Below, in pieces: positions 44,887-56,781 of a stretch of DNA of 64,000 nucleotides. The notes below the pieces were generated by a model. It was not told where the DNA came from. It was given only the letters and a program-made list of their open reading frames with translations, and made no database searches. The position numbers and the translations under genes are program-made. The stretch lies in NCBI GenBank assembly GCA_032718565.1, contig JAVGVS010000046.1, forward strand, positions 496,001-560,000. The letters run 5' to 3'. This stretch comes from Distichodus sexfasciatus. Lineage: Eukaryota; Chordata; Actinopteri; Characiformes; Distichodontidae. Every line of letters begins with the position of its first letter. Within the stretch, counting starts at the first letter, position 1.

Positions 44887-45060
44887 GTGCTATGAGCTTC
44901 AGCGTTCAGGGCACTAAGCGCCTTCAGCCGGAAAAAAATGCCGGTGGAAACGTTTTCTGCTGCAGCATTTGGAGCGCTTCAAGTTGAAATCCGTCCAACT
45001 TTAATACCAGCGCTGCGCTCGTCAATGTCACTTCTCTCTTGCTAGCCAATCAGTATCGAG
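44887..45060. repeat. Dispersed repeat shared with 52625-52790
   Basis: Contains GAGCGCTTCAAGTTGAAATC and CAGCGCTGCGCTCGTCAATG, whose reverse complements appear in intron 14 at about 52650-52720. Class unknown. Confidence 0.55.
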
Positions 45061-45460
45061 GAAGGGGCGGGACATAAATCGGCGGTAATCTCCCAGCTGT
45101 TTACTTGCAAGGTTTATTTCATGCACCCAGTTTCGGCATCGAGATTCGGCATCTCTACGTCTCAAAGACATGTGAGTATCTAGTTCAAACGCTGCCGCTA
45201 ACGCCAAGACGCGAGTTCTCTCCATTCTAAAGATAATCTTGTCAGATAAACTACTGATCTCAAAGGAATATGCGAAAAATTGTCTGATGGCTGTCTGCGT
45301 AACTTAGCAACAGCAAGCGCTGAGGAACGCACCGAGAAAGTGCTCTGGAAATTATGTTTTGACCGCTCTCAGCACAAAAAACGCGTTTGGTGAACACAGG
45401 CCCTTACTGGTGGATTAAAAAAAAGTCGTGATCTAAAGATCAATTTTGTTACGTTGAGCT

Positions 45461-45935
45461 TAGGGGTGGGTGATATATATTAAATATACTCAGTATACCT
45501 CGCCTTGCTCCACGTGTGATGTAGTAAATGACTGTATCATGAATATCGAGTGCAGATCTTCACGTTAATGTACGTCACTTATGAGTTTCGCGTCTCTACC
45601 CTCTCAAAGCAGAGCGCTCACTCCCCCGACCATCCAGAGCACTCTCCCGGCGCATGCGCGTTTTGTTCTGGAAGTGAATATCCACGCGATTTCAGAGGCA
45701 TTATATGGAGCGGATGACTATGGAAGAAAAACACTGCTTCTGTTATTCTGTGCACAAAAATAGAAGTAAATGCGGGAAAACGCGTAAATGACATTCTTCA
45801 CTGTGTAAGCTCTGCGTGTGAGTGCTCGCGACTCTCATGTGGAACGCCATCACTCACAAAAAGAGAGAATATATTGTGTGTCGCAATATAGCATAAAAAT
45901 GTTGGCATTGTTTTTGGCCGAATCGCCCAGCCCTA
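45461..45935. mobile_element. hAT-type MITE, family E
   Basis: TAGGGGTGGGTGATAT and AATCGCCCAGCCCTA ends, flanked by GTTGAGCT and GTTGAGAT (7 of 8). 475 bp, non-coding. The left end resembles the MITE at 14712. Confidence 0.75.
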
Positions 45936-46231
45936 GTTGAGATTAGATCCTCCTGGTCTTCACATAATGGGAATTGCTTTCTTGAGATCATAAGAAAAAT
46001 AAAGATCTAGGAAAAAGAACTGTCGTTATCTCAGGGGAAAAGTAACTTATATAAAGGTAATGAGAAGAAAAAATGATGTTATAGAATAAAATAAAATAAA
46101 TAAAATAAAGTTAGTGCCATACGATTAATTACAGTTTGAGTGAAAGAATTAATTCAATATTGATATGATAGCAAAAGATGATTAATATTACAGGTTGATG
46201 AACTGCTTTGCTCTGATTGTTTGTGCGTTAG

Positions 46232-46315
46232 GTACGTCAACGGTAAAACGTATATGGAAGACGTGGCTAATGCCCTGGAGGAAGCTGAAGAGGAGATCTT
46301 CATCACTGACTGGTG
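46232..46315 (+). CDS. pld1: pld1 coding exon 10
   Basis: GCGTTAG|...GTG|GTATGT, 84 bases, phase 2 in and out, residues 361-389. YVNGKTYMEDVANALEEA then EEIFITDWW: the conserved opening of the catalytic domain (human family: ...EEIFITDWWLSPE). Confidence 0.96.
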
Positions 46316-47321
46316 GTATGTGTTAGCTTGTTACAAATGACAATGCAGCTGAAAAAAAGCAGCTTAGACCGGTTTGTTGAGTTCCTGAGTGTGTCACAGA
46401 GCTATGTGTGAACTAAGAGTAAGTGTGCCAGCTGAGATAGCATCTGGGGAAAGATTTCACATTGCAGAAAAGATTGTTGTTCTTTTGACATGTAGACCTC
46501 CACCTTCTAGATTACTAGAATTTCACTCATTGCACTGTGGAGTTCAGGAGAGACAGAAAGGAAAATAAGGAACATAAACAAGGAAAGAGGTCTGGGCAAA
46601 TGACAAATAATCACTCATTTTCTGAAAAGTTCTTATTTATTTATTCATATTTATGATCTCGAGAAAACAAGATTCTTGATGTCGCCTGTGATCTTGCGAC
46701 AGTTTAATCTGGTGGAAGTTTGGAACTTGATCATATGGTTCATTTGCTTCAAATAAAAAATACATTAGAGATTCCAGATCAATATCAGGTGTTAACACAT
46801 TAACTTTCCCAGACCTAAAAACAAACTGAAAAGAGGGTGTTACCGGATAAAGGGATTGTGAAATCTTTGGCCAGGACGGCACAGAAAGACACACACACAC
46901 AAAGAGATCAGTTACCTCCGAAAGTCAGACAAACCAGGTGCAGTGTTACAAGTCAAGGTGTCAAATCTGGTGTGTGTGTGAGAGAGAGAGAGAGAGAGAA
47001 CTTGGCTTTTTGACTGTTGCACAAGTTTTGTGCATGTGATAGAGAAGCCAGGTTTACACTAGACAACTTTTAGCCAGGTTTTATCTGATACAGAGTGAGT
47101 CGTCTCTTGTCTGGGGGAAAACAGTTGGCGCAGAAAAAACAGTTTTGGCGTCATAGTTTTTTGAACGTATACATTTGACCATAAGGCTTGGGACACACAT
47201 GCCAAATGAGAACCACAACCTGCGCAGACCAGTCAGCAAATGTTAAATCCATGGTCTGTTAAGACTTACTTACTTCATGTCTTATGTCTGTGTACATCAA
47301 CAAACAAACACTGCACTTAAG

Positions 47322-47566
47322 TGAAAGTGAGTGATTATTTGTCATTGTGAACACACCACAGCACAGCACACAGTGCACCACAACCAAGTGTGACATCAGC
47401 ATTTGACCCATCCGTGAAGAAGCAGTGGGCAGCACCTGGGGAGCAGTGCTTGGGGATGGTACCTTGCTCACAAGTACCTCAGTGGTACCTTTACCAGTCC
47501 GGGATTCAAAGCGGTGACCTTCTAATCACAAGGCCACCTCCCTAACCGTTACACCACCAACTGCCT
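47322..47566 (-). mobile_element. tRNA-derived SINE, family 2, copy e
   Basis: Inverse of the family with AGTGAGTGATTATTTGTCAT at left, ACCTTGCTCACAAGTACC in the body and ACACCACCAACTGCC at the head. Confidence 0.78.
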
Positions 47567-47679
47567 GAAATACATATAAATATTCAATTCTATTATTTAC
47601 ACACTGTTTGCAAATGATATTTGGAATATATTTTCCTGTACAATTTTGTTACGTTACTTTTGACTTTTTCATGATTGTC

Positions 47680-47790
47680 TTTAATTGATTTTTAATTGCC
47701 TTGCGTCTGAGCGGATTCAGGATACTTTTCACTACATGCTGTGCTTGTATAACTGTGTATGTGACAAATAAAGAATCTTGAATCTAGAAA
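47680..47790 (+). mobile_element. LINE 3' tail fragment
   Basis: Forward version of the LINE terminus at 1811 and 28650, closing GTGACAAATAAAGAATCTTG. It ends about 40 bases before exon 11. Confidence 0.6.
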
Positions 47791-47829
47791 GTCTTAAATC
47801 TACATGCTTATCTCTGTATATAACCACAG

Positions 47830-47911
47830 GCTCAGCCCTGAGATCTTCCTCAAGAGGCCCGTCGTCGAAGGCAATTACTGGCGTCTTGACTGCATCCTAA
47901 AACGCAAAGCG
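47830..47911 (+). CDS. pld1: pld1 coding exon 11
   Basis: ACCACAG|...GCG|GTGAGA, 82 bases, phase 2 to 0, residues 389-416. LSPEIFLKRPVVEG then WRLDCILKRKA, the conserved beginning of catalytic motif I. Confidence 0.96.
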
Positions 47912-47978
47912 GTGAGACAGTGGTTACATTCTACCTGCCCTGATGATCTCCCTCCAGTAATGAATCACTAGTGCTTAC

Positions 47979-49273
47979 CAGAGGTGGACAGTAACTAAGT
48001 ACATTTACTTGAGTACTGTACTTAAGTATAGTTTTTAAGTATCTGTACTTCACTTGAGTAGTATTTTATCTGGAAACGTATGACTTCCACTTCACTACAT
48101 TTTAAAGACAAATACTGTACTTTTTACTTCACTGCATTTCTATCAAGGCTCTCGTTACTAGTTACCAGTGGTGGAATGTAACAAAGTATTTGTACTTCGT
48201 TACAGTACTTAAGTAAATTTTTATGTATCTGTACTTTACTTAAGTAAAAATAATAATGCATACTTTTATTTTACTCCATTACATTTTGCGGCAATTATCT
48301 GTACATTCTACTCCACTACATTTCTACAATTTATGCCGTTAATCGTTACACTTTATGAAGACAATTTCCTCAAAATCTTGCATGAAAAAATAGTTAGCCT
48401 ACTGATTGCGTTCTGGCGTTGTTTGCCAATGCCAACCAATCTGGTGGCTTTATTAGCTCCAATGATGGCAGAGCGCGCGTCTAGTAGCAGCACGAGCAGG
48501 TAGAGTGGCTTGATTTCAAGAAGACGAGACATTCACAGTATTGCAGAGTGCACGCACAATAAGCACACCAAACTTTCCACTACACACACACGAGCAATGA
48601 CATCGGTGGAGGCATAAGTCAGTGTATCTACATTCTTTTACAAAACGGCACAGCTCAGACGTTGAGACAACCCATTGCGTGAGTACTTTTACTTAAAAAA
48701 ATACTTTAAAGTAAATTTGAAAGTAAGTACTTAGTACTGTCATTTAAGTAAGATGTAGCACTTCTACTTTTACTTGAGTACATATTTTGCAGGATATTTG
48801 TACTTTTACTTAAGTACTGAACTTCAGTACTTCCTCCACCACTGCTAATTACTTTCAAATCTGTGGATGAAGTGGATGTTATTCCCCCTTTTCTAACAGG
48901 TGATTGGTTGTTTGGCAGGTGACAGTCTATCAGTAATCAGTAGTTACGTCACGCCTGTAGACTGGAGCTATAAAACCAAGTTCAGACAGTTCTGCTGTTT
49001 TCTGTCTTGATTAGAACGTTGTTGTTGTTGGAAAGTCATGAAGCTAGAGGTGTAGAGCTGGGTTTTAAGCAGGTTGGAATGTTCATTTTATGAGCTGCAT
49101 TTACAGCTACTGCACTGTCCTCCTGATTAACATACACATATATGTACACACTGCCAGAGCTGGGTCAGAACACTACCGTACTGTTTTGTAGGTAACATCT
49201 AACCACTAACATTTGACTAGTGGTGTCTGTACTCTCACTTAAGTAATGAAGTTAGCTACTTTGCCCATCTCTG
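47979..49273. mobile_element. hAT-type element with an inner hAT element
   Basis: Outer ends CAGAGGTGGACAGTAACT and GCCCATCTCTG, flanks GTGCTTAC and GTGCTACC (6 of 8), with TTAAGTA-rich arms. It occupies nearly all of intron 11 and ends 92 bases before exon 12. Confidence 0.65.
48166..48844. mobile_element. hAT-type element nested in another
   Basis: CAGTGGTGGAATGTAACAAA and CTTCCTCCACCACTG ends; octamers CTAGTTAC and CTAATTAC flank it (7 of 8). Related end sequence to its host suggests one family inserting into a relative. Confidence 0.75.
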
Positions 49274-49364
49274 GTGCTACCGATGTGTCATATTCTGTTT
49301 TTGACTGAAATTTGCAAGAGCTGATAAAGATGTGACCTGATGCATGTGCTCTGTGACTTTTTAG

Positions 49365-49475
49365 CAAAAGGGTGTCCGGATATTTGTGATGCTATATAAG
49401 GAGGTGGAACTGGCCCTGGGGATTAACAGCGAGTACAGTAAAAGGACGCTGCTACAGCTTCACCCCAACATCAAG
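49365..49475 (+). CDS. pld1: pld1 coding exon 12
   Basis: CTTTTTAG|...AAG|GTAAAA, 111 bases, phase 0 both sides, residues 417-453. QKGVRIFVMLYKEVELALG, then INSEYSKRTL and LHPNIK, diagnostic of the PLD catalytic core. Confidence 0.97.
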
Positions 49476-50794
49476 GTAAAATTCTCTAGTTTGCCCACGT
49501 CAGTAGTTACTCCTGCACAATATGGGGCCTCGTTTACCTACCTTTATTAAAACGAAGCTTGTTAAGCAGATTTCATGGATATTCTGATATTCACTAACAA
49601 GCTTTTTGAGATTTGTTCTGAGGTTAAATGCTGAAGAGCACTCTCGCACAAATTTTATTGTATTTGTGCAAAACATGAACTTTTTGGTGTTTCTTAAATG
49701 TTACAGTTGTATATTGTATATACTGTTTAAAGGAATGTTGGTATCTTTATTGTCTCTACTATATACAAGTATATAGGAGAGCTCTAGACTATTACGGCTC
49801 CAGGTTTTGTGCACAGAGAACAGGAATAGCACTCACATAAAAGTGCATGAGAGTGTAGTTCCGTGTTCAAAAAGTCAGGCCGAGAAGAGTGTCAAAGAGA
49901 CGCACGGACAGTTGTCGTGCCTAAATCGGCAAAGCTGCCGGAAAAGGAGCGCACATCTGACCATAGTGGTCTTACTACAAACGGCAAAAGCAAAACCACT
50001 CCACGAAGCCCTTATAATGAAGTTTACAAACCGATAGTGTTCTTATTCTACGACGCACTCAGTACAAATTAATGTCCACATATAACTTGAAAGTGAACTG
50101 CATTATTTTTACATCTTTTCATCGTGTTTCTTTTGGCGTTCACTCAATTGAGAAGAATTGACGCTTAATTCTCTGTCCTAATCAGTCACTGAACAAGGCA
50201 GGAGTTAATCCACGTGATTGCTGATTGTACCGTGAAAATATATTTTCATTCATTATTCATTCACCCGAACTGCTCATTCCCAACTGGGGTCGCGGGGGGA
50301 CCGGAGGCCATCCCGGGAACCCACGGGCGCATATGGAATATTCTGGGTATGCCAACACACCGTGAGGGCACACACACACATTTTAATTCATATTAATATA
50401 TATTAATTAATTTGCCTTTCAACAAACAGTAAAAATAAGTGTATAAATAATAAGAGATAATAATAATTATAAATATCAATAAAAATACAGTAATATTTAT
50501 CGATTAATTTAATAATACATTATTTAATTAATTATTTACTAACTTTGAGGTACTAACTTTAAAAGGCCACCAATTAAAATACATTAAAATACTATCATTT
50601 TATCAACTGTACAATTAACAAAACTGGCACAATCGATTATTTTGAACGAATTATCATCACTCAAATGTGCGTACAGCTGGTCTTGAGTGTGCGTAGAATC
50701 TGTCGTCAGCTAAGAACAAATTCCAGATAAGAAACACTGGTGAATGCCGGTATCTTCGTGAGAAGTGCGTAAGAGGGGTCTCTCTCTCCTCCAG
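49476..50794 (+). other. pld1 intron 12
   Basis: Contains an inverted LINE tail at about 49738-49835, a truncated reverse DANA/V-SINE-like SINE (50246-50382) and AT-rich simple sequence (50380-50560). No further exon seen. Confidence 0.6.
50246..50382 (-). mobile_element. DANA/V-SINE-like SINE fragment
   Basis: Tail ATTCATTATTCATTC, then ACTGGGGTCGCGGGGGGACC and ATCCCGGGAACCCAC, stopping after a CACACACA run. The head is missing. Confidence 0.7.
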
Positions 50795-50983
50795 GTTATG
50801 AGGCATCCCGATCACGTGTCGTCCACCGTCTACCTGTGGGCTCATCACGAGAAGATCGTGGTCATCGACCAATCGGTGGCTTTTGTTGGAGGCATCGACC
50901 TGGCTTATGGTCGCTGGGACGACGAGCAGCATCGGCTGACCGACGTGGGGAGCGTGACCAGGACGCTGACCACTTCTGCAGAG
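50795..50983 (+). CDS. pld1: pld1 coding exon 13 (HKD motif 1)
   Basis: CTCCAG|...GAG|GTGAAC, 189 bases, phase 0 both sides, residues 454-516. Carries the first catalytic HxKxxxxD motif, HHEKIVVID (H471, K473, D478), then VAFVGGIDLAYGRWDD and HRLTDVGSV. The VSSTVYLWAHHE insertion is PLD1-like; PLD2 is shorter here. All catalytic residues are intact. Confidence 0.98.
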
Positions 50984-52034
50984 GTGAACAGACGGTTGAG
51001 CCATAATTAAGACGGGCGTCAAAATGGGACATCTGCACGTTTTCATTTGGAGTTAAATTTGCCCACCATTCTATACCTTATGAAACACAACAATTGGGCG
51101 CGTTTGCCCAGTGGCATTGGTGAATTTGTGCCTCTGTCCATGTGAAGTGGGGGGCATTTTGGACATTTTTTGTAAAGTGTGACTGCAAAAATAGATCATT
51201 GTTTTTGAATTCGACATTTTATTGGTTACTGTTAGGCCTCGTTCACACGGACGTCTGAACCAGGCGTTTTTCTGGCGTTCGTAGCGCCAGGTGAGCGCCG
51301 ACTGAACGGCGACCGTTTTTCTGCTCATTGGAGCAAATCAAAGCGTCCACATGGGCGTTCAGCACCAGCGTTCGGCTGGCTGTGGGTTTGGGTGGCGTCG
51401 AATAAACGCTTTCTTGGCGTCAAAATCCCGACGACCGCGAGGAAAACGACACTATTGCGAACGCCAGTGAAACGCCAATCGAACGCAGCTACAAAACGCA
51501 GCAAAAACGCGTATGGCGTTCATTTCGAACGTCTGTGTGGATGAGGCCTTAGAGTTATTTTGTTTCATTTATGAGAATATTCTGATAAATCATGGCTTTT
51601 CATAAGATCTCCAGCACATGCTATAAGAACCTATTGGGTTCCTTTTCTTTTCGGGATTAACCACATTAACATTCACTGAGCATTTTTTGTTGCTTTCTTT
51701 TTAAAAGAAGTCGATCCTGAAGGTCTTTTTTCTTCTGAAACAAGAAAATTCCACTGAATTATGTAACAAAACCAAAGCCATCCAACAATTCCTTATCAGT
51801 GAACACATTATGCTTTATTTTGTTTTAAAATTGGTATTCGACAAATATTCTCATTTTGTCTTTCGATCTACATGCAAACCTTGCAGTCTTTTTACATCAT
51901 GATGGCACTTTCTTACCAACTTTCAAAATCTTAAATTAAACAGTTTGCGTAACACATTTGCTTGAATCCCCACCTTCGTAACCGTTTGACCAGAACAACA
52001 CCACAGACTGACCTTCCTCTCATCTGTCCGCCAG
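50984..52034 (+). other. pld1 intron 13
   Basis: Holds the PIF/Harbinger MITE (51235-51548); the rest (51550-52030) is AT-rich and unassigned. Confidence 0.6.
51235..51548. mobile_element. PIF/Harbinger-type MITE, copy 2
   Basis: 314 bp, GGCCTCGTTCACACGGACGT at left, inverse ACGTCTGTGTGGATGAGGCC at right, exact TTA duplication (51232-51234, 51549-51551). The interior is GCG/AACGCC-rich and matches 1258-1584. Confidence 0.85.
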
Positions 52035-52251
52035 AACGTGGCTGAGGCCTACAGCTCCACGGCTTCCCCCTCCAACGGCTCGGCTCGGCTTCAGAGCAAC
52101 GGGAAAAGCTCGGGGCAGGACTTGGCGGAGCAGCCCAGGCTGCGGGGTTACGGCAAGACCAAGCGAGCCCGCTTCAGCATTCGGAAACACCTGCAGAAGC
52201 ACGGCCTGGCCCCCGCCGACAGCGTCAGCAGCGTGGACAGCTCGGAGGAAA
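52035..52251 (+). CDS. pld1: pld1 coding exon 14 (PLD1 loop)
   Basis: CCGCCAG|...AAA|GTACGT, 217 bases, phase 0 to 1, residues 517-589. Low-complexity Ser/Gly-rich start, then KTKRARFSIRKHLQKHG and ADSVSSVDSSEE, which align with the loop of PLD1 that inserts between the catalytic halves and restrains basal activity. PLD2 lacks this loop; hence the paralogue call. Confidence 0.93.
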
Positions 52252-53279
52252 GTACGTCCCAGCTTATCTTTAAATACCGCAGTGCTATTAATAACGACTA
52301 ACCCATAAAACAGATCGCGGGAATCAGTTCAGGTCGTAAGTTTCCCGCTTTTGTGCTGTTCAGCAGCTGTTTTCTCTGTCAGCAGTCTCCACACATGGTG
52401 TAAGGTTGTAGTGCACGTACACACGTATTCCACAGTTTTTGGAAGCTTTTGGAAGGCTACATCATTTATTTGTGACGTGGAAGACGAAAACAGACCCCAT
52501 TACTCTTACTCTTTTGGAGACCCCGTAGTGATTATTTTTATATTTATCTATGTAAAAAATGTTAGAGCCGCAAATCTTATCACAATCTTCATATGTTATC
52601 AGGGTTAGGATTAAGGTTTTGATTGGTTTTGATTGGCCAGCAAGAGAGACGTGACATTGACGAGCGCAGCGCTGTTCTAAAAACTGAACGGATTTCAACT
52701 TGAAGCGCTCAGAGTGCAGCAGTAAAAAAACAATCTCCACCAACATCTTTTTTTTCCGCTTAGCGCTCTGAATGCTGAAGCTCGTAGGACTTGTATTAAA
52801 AAATGGTCACTGGTTTGGGGGACACAGGTCCTAACTTTATTTGCGCTTTATATGAATAGTCATCAAACATAACAGAAAACCACATGCAAACGCATCGCTA
52901 GCCTTGATAAGTAACTAACCGAATTGCAGAATATGAAACAGAACAGCGGATATGAGCTAACAGTTGCTAGGACACTATTCATTTGATGAATCATTATCTT
53001 ACCTCCAGTTCTCCGTCCCACGGCGACAGGTTGTTGTGTGCTATCCACTCGCCGGAAAATTTAGCGTCTTCCCGATACCAAGCCCAGATTGAATGTTGTC
53101 TTGAGCTAGATGGCGCAGTAACATATTTAACCAATAGATGCCGCTATTCGGCCTCATCGCGATGCGGTCTTCTTTTACTGTCTACGGATGATTTTATAAA
53201 GTAGTCAAGACGGGAGGCATTTGTTGTCAAGGCGGCCACTTTAACTATAAAGCGCTGCAGGAAACCCTAGTCTACATAT

Positions 53280-53899
53280 GTGACCCTCCACGGCAAAACC
53301 AGTCGCAAATTTTCAAAATTTAGTTATTATGTGTCTATGAAAGGGCATAACTCAAGCTTCAAAACGATACCTATATGGATTGAATGGGACGTCATATGAC
53401 TGAGATATCAACATCGGGTTTCTCCTGTCACGCCAAGTGAGAAACGGAGAAATCTGCCTTTGAAGTTGACTATCACCGTAGCACTCACAGACGCTTGGTG
53501 CGGTCGCAGCTACGTTTGCATTTACGGTAGCCCACGCTGCATTCACAGCCACACGGATAGTCTACCTGCGTTAGGTTAACTGAACTCAGGGATTCCAGAG
53601 AAATATCTTCACGCTAGTCAACCAGTGGATTTGGCGTAAATATTGAAGTAGAGCGGTCAAAACAGAAACTTTTAACATTCTGCTGGAATTGAATTCCTCA
53701 CCTCAAGAAAGTCACGTTTTTAGGATGGAAAGGGTAAGTTTTTCAGCCAAATTGATTCACAACAGTACAGTATAGACCTTCCACTGTTTCAAAACACTAA
53801 AAACAAAAAATCCAACATTTTACCCCACGCAACATAAACGCTTGTTTTTCTCAGAAACCTTTGTTGTGACAAGCGACTGGTTTTGCCGTGGAGGGTCAC
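53280..53899. mobile_element. Long-inverted-repeat MITE, complete inverted copy
   Basis: 620 bp with GTGACCCTCCACGGCAAAAC ends, flanked by ATAT on both sides. Oriented opposite to 26757-27354. Several spurious open frames of this element recur at all three copies. Confidence 0.82.
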
Positions 53900-55384
53900 A
53901 TATAATATACATATATTATGGAGAAAAAGTAGTCTTTCACCGAGTTCGCATAGGTCGTCACATTTCGGAGACATTTGGAGACGAGACGTTTTCAGTTGTA
54001 CATTCTGTGAAGTTTCTTCTCTGTTCTACAACATGAAACTGAACTTCTGACCCCTTTCAGCCACATTTTCGTTTTACAGTCGCATCAGTGTTTTTTTTTA
54101 TTTTTGCCTGCTGACCATGTCAGCCACTCCATTTGCATACGGTCGGAGTGACGTATCTGTGACGCTGGACACAGATGTGGCTATGCAAATACCAGCTTTC
54201 TTTAGAAACAGACAGTAGTTTACTGAACCATACTCATACATTCTCAAGCAGAACCTCCTGTCTGTATGCACTCAACTTTGGCTTACTGGCTTTCTACACA
54301 CTACATGGTGTGACTTGGTGCAGCACATAGGGCGGGAAGTGACAGCTGTTTGAGAGTATGTGCCTGAAAAATGTTGAAGTTTGTTATTTATTCAGTATAC
54401 AGTGAGGTTAAGAATAAAGTGCAGATTCAGGTAGAGCTGAAGTGAAGTGAGTGAACAGAAGTGAATGCAGTGATGCCTTATTAAAATGTCAGTTGCTCTG
54501 CACATCAACATCTGCTAAATGCCGTAAAAGTAAAATGTAAATGTAAAATTGAAAATCAGTTACGCAGTGAGCAGTCCTCCAGACGGCGTGAGAGTAGTTG
54601 TGTTATACCTGATTACACGGCCGGTGTTGCTGGTACAGGGGACACTGCTTTAGTGAACGTCTAAATAAAAACCTGAAATTCCTGTAAATGTTGCTAGTCT
54701 GTGTGACTGTGCAGGAACTTGGCGGATTGTTGACAGAAGTAGAAAGCAGACATTCATACATGTATTGATCCAAGTAATCCATGAGAAATTGGGTGGGTTG
54801 TGATTGTAAAATGAATGAATGATTGCCAAGGAAGTTTTTATCTTTCCTTAATGTTTAATGTGTAAAAAACGTGTGATGTATCATCCCGCTCTTGCTGATT
54901 TGGTCACCGTTCTAATCAGCTGCCAGCTTTATCTAAAACCCATCTTATGCACAAATGCCTTTGGTTATAGTTCTGAATACAAGAAACCAGTTTGGGCTTT
55001 AAAACTGAAAGAATGATGGTTTTTTTGCTATTGTTGTTTAGTTTTGTGTGGGTTTTTTTGTTTGTTTGTTTTTTAAAGTCAGAACTGCTTTAGCTTTTAA
55101 ATCACAGTAATTAGGGCTGGGCAATTAAATGAAACCATATAATTCAGAATCAACACTTAAAAAAACAACTCTGTTAATACTTTGGCCATTTACATTTACA
55201 GCATTTAGCAGACGCTCTTATCCAGAGCGACTTACAACAGTGCATTGTAGTCCACGACTGTTCCTAGATCTGTAAGCTGTGTTTAAAATCAACAACTGTG
55301 GTTAAACTAAATTACCACCGACTAAGTTTTATACTTTAATGAAAAATGGGTAAGAGAAAACGAAAGTTCACCGACAGACAAACA

Positions 55385-55923
55385 GTACTGTGCAAAAGTT
55401 TTAGGCAGGTGTGAAAAAATGCTGTCAACAAAGAATGCTTTCAAAAATGGAAGTGTTAATCATTTATTTTCATCAATCAACAAAATGCAGTGAATGAACA
55501 AAAGAGAAATCTAAATCAAATCAATATTTGCTGTGACCAGCCTTTGCCTTCAAAACAGCATCAATTCTTCTAGGTTCACTTGCACACAGTTTTTGAAGGA
55601 ACTCGGCTGGTAGGTTGTTCCAAACATCTTGGAGAACTAACCACAGATCTATAATCCTATAATCCTACAAAATAATATAATGACTATAATCCTACAAAAT
55701 CCCTGACTTTGTGCAAGTGTATCTAGAAGAATTGATGCTGGTTTGAAGGCAAAAGGTAGTAACACCAAATACTGATTTGATTTAGATTTGTTTGATTTCT
55801 TTTGTTTGCTCACTTTGCATTTTGTAAATTGATAAACATAAACAATCATTATTGATATTTCTGAAAGCATTCTTTGTTTACAGCATTTTTTCACACCTGC
55901 CTAAAACTTTTTTGCAGTACTGT
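55385..55923. mobile_element. Tc1-type fold-back element, copy 1
   Basis: Near-perfect inverted ends (ACTGTGCAAAAGTTTTAGGC). Each arm encodes the last residues of a Tc1 transposase: reverse strand 55521-55635 (LQDVWNNLPAEFLQKL) and forward strand near 55702-55768 (RRIDAGLKAKGSNTKY then stop). So two transposase 3' ends lie head to head around a short centre. No full transposase. Confidence 0.75.
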
Positions 55924-56040
55924 ACATGTTGGTAGTGGTTTTTTTTTGTTGTTGTTTTTTTGCTTGGATAAAACATCCTTCAGTTTATATTATCACATGA
56001 CTTTGTCCATCCAGTCTGCTACAACCTCTGTGTGTTAATC

Positions 56041-56379
56041 AGGGCCGGATTAACATAGTGTGGGGCCCTTGGGCAACTACACCTGCCCCCCTCCGCCGCC
56101 CCCCTCCACGTAGCCCAGTGCCACAAGATCTTTTGACGTGCACTGTGGACGAGCTCATTCCGTTTGGGGAAGGGGTATGCAATTGTGATTGTAAAAAATC
56201 TTTCTTTGTGTGCTCTCTCTTTAGAAAATTCTATGTTTATACGATTAATCCATGGTCAGTACGCGTCATTTCCAGTGAATAATATAAAAATGATGAAAAG
56301 ATATTTAGAGGTCTGCTTGTGCTAAACGATGGGGGCCCCGGGCACTTCCCGGTCAAGGCTATGGATAATCCGGCCTTGC
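56041..56379. mobile_element. hAT-type MITE with exact 8-bp duplication
   Basis: 339 bp; AGGGCCGGATTAACATAG at left, inverse CTATGGATAATCCGGCCTTG at right; TGTTAATC at 56033-56040 and 56380-56387 exactly. GGGGCCC runs lie inside each end. Non-coding. Confidence 0.85.
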
Positions 56380-56745
56380 TGTTAATCGCTACATTGATTT
56401 GAGGTCATATCGGCCAGCTCTGACGGGAACGTTAAGGCCCAACCCTGTTGCACGCTGCCGCTTTCCGCAGGTTACTCTAGCAGTATTTGCAGTCAACAAA
56501 ACTTGATTCCTCTGAAGTGGCTGGAGTTGAGGGTGGTCCCGCCCTCTTGTCTGTGTCGCGCTGGTGAGTGAAGTTGGAGCTTTCGTCGAGAGATGGTGTG
56601 AGCTTCCCGATGCACTTGCCTGCTGATCTTGGATAGTATTTTTGCTTGTACTGCTCAAAGTAGATGCCTGCGGTTTTTTTTACAATTCAGAACCAGATCC
56701 CCGATCGGCACGGCAGGCCGTCGCTTTCTTCCTCTGACCTGAACT

Positions 56746-56781
<36 letters not shown>

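Larger units (their letters stand above)
42315..46231 (+). other. pld1 intron 9
   Basis: Holds hAT-like debris near 42380-42830, a reverse LINE end (about 44010-44880), a repeat shared with 52625-52790 in inverse orientation (about 44887-45060) and an hAT MITE (45461-45935). The span 42840-44000 is unassigned; reverse-strand open frames at 43263-43617 have no recognisable product. Confidence 0.55.
46316..47829 (+). other. pld1 intron 10
   Basis: Contains a GA microsatellite at about 46979-47000, a family 2 SINE (47322-47566, reverse) and a LINE tail (47680-47790, forward). A fragment of the family 2 SINE tail is at about 46600-46622. Confidence 0.6.
55110..56425. mobile_element. hAT-like element, family D, with nested insertions
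   Basis: Left end AGGGCTGGGCAATTAAATG, right end TTGAGGTCATATCGGCCAGC. Interior TCATCCAGTCTGCTACAACC matches 32525 and 37060. Contains the fish repeat core TTAGCAGACGCTCTTATCC (55190-55275), the Tc1 fold-back and the hAT MITE. Confidence 0.6.
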
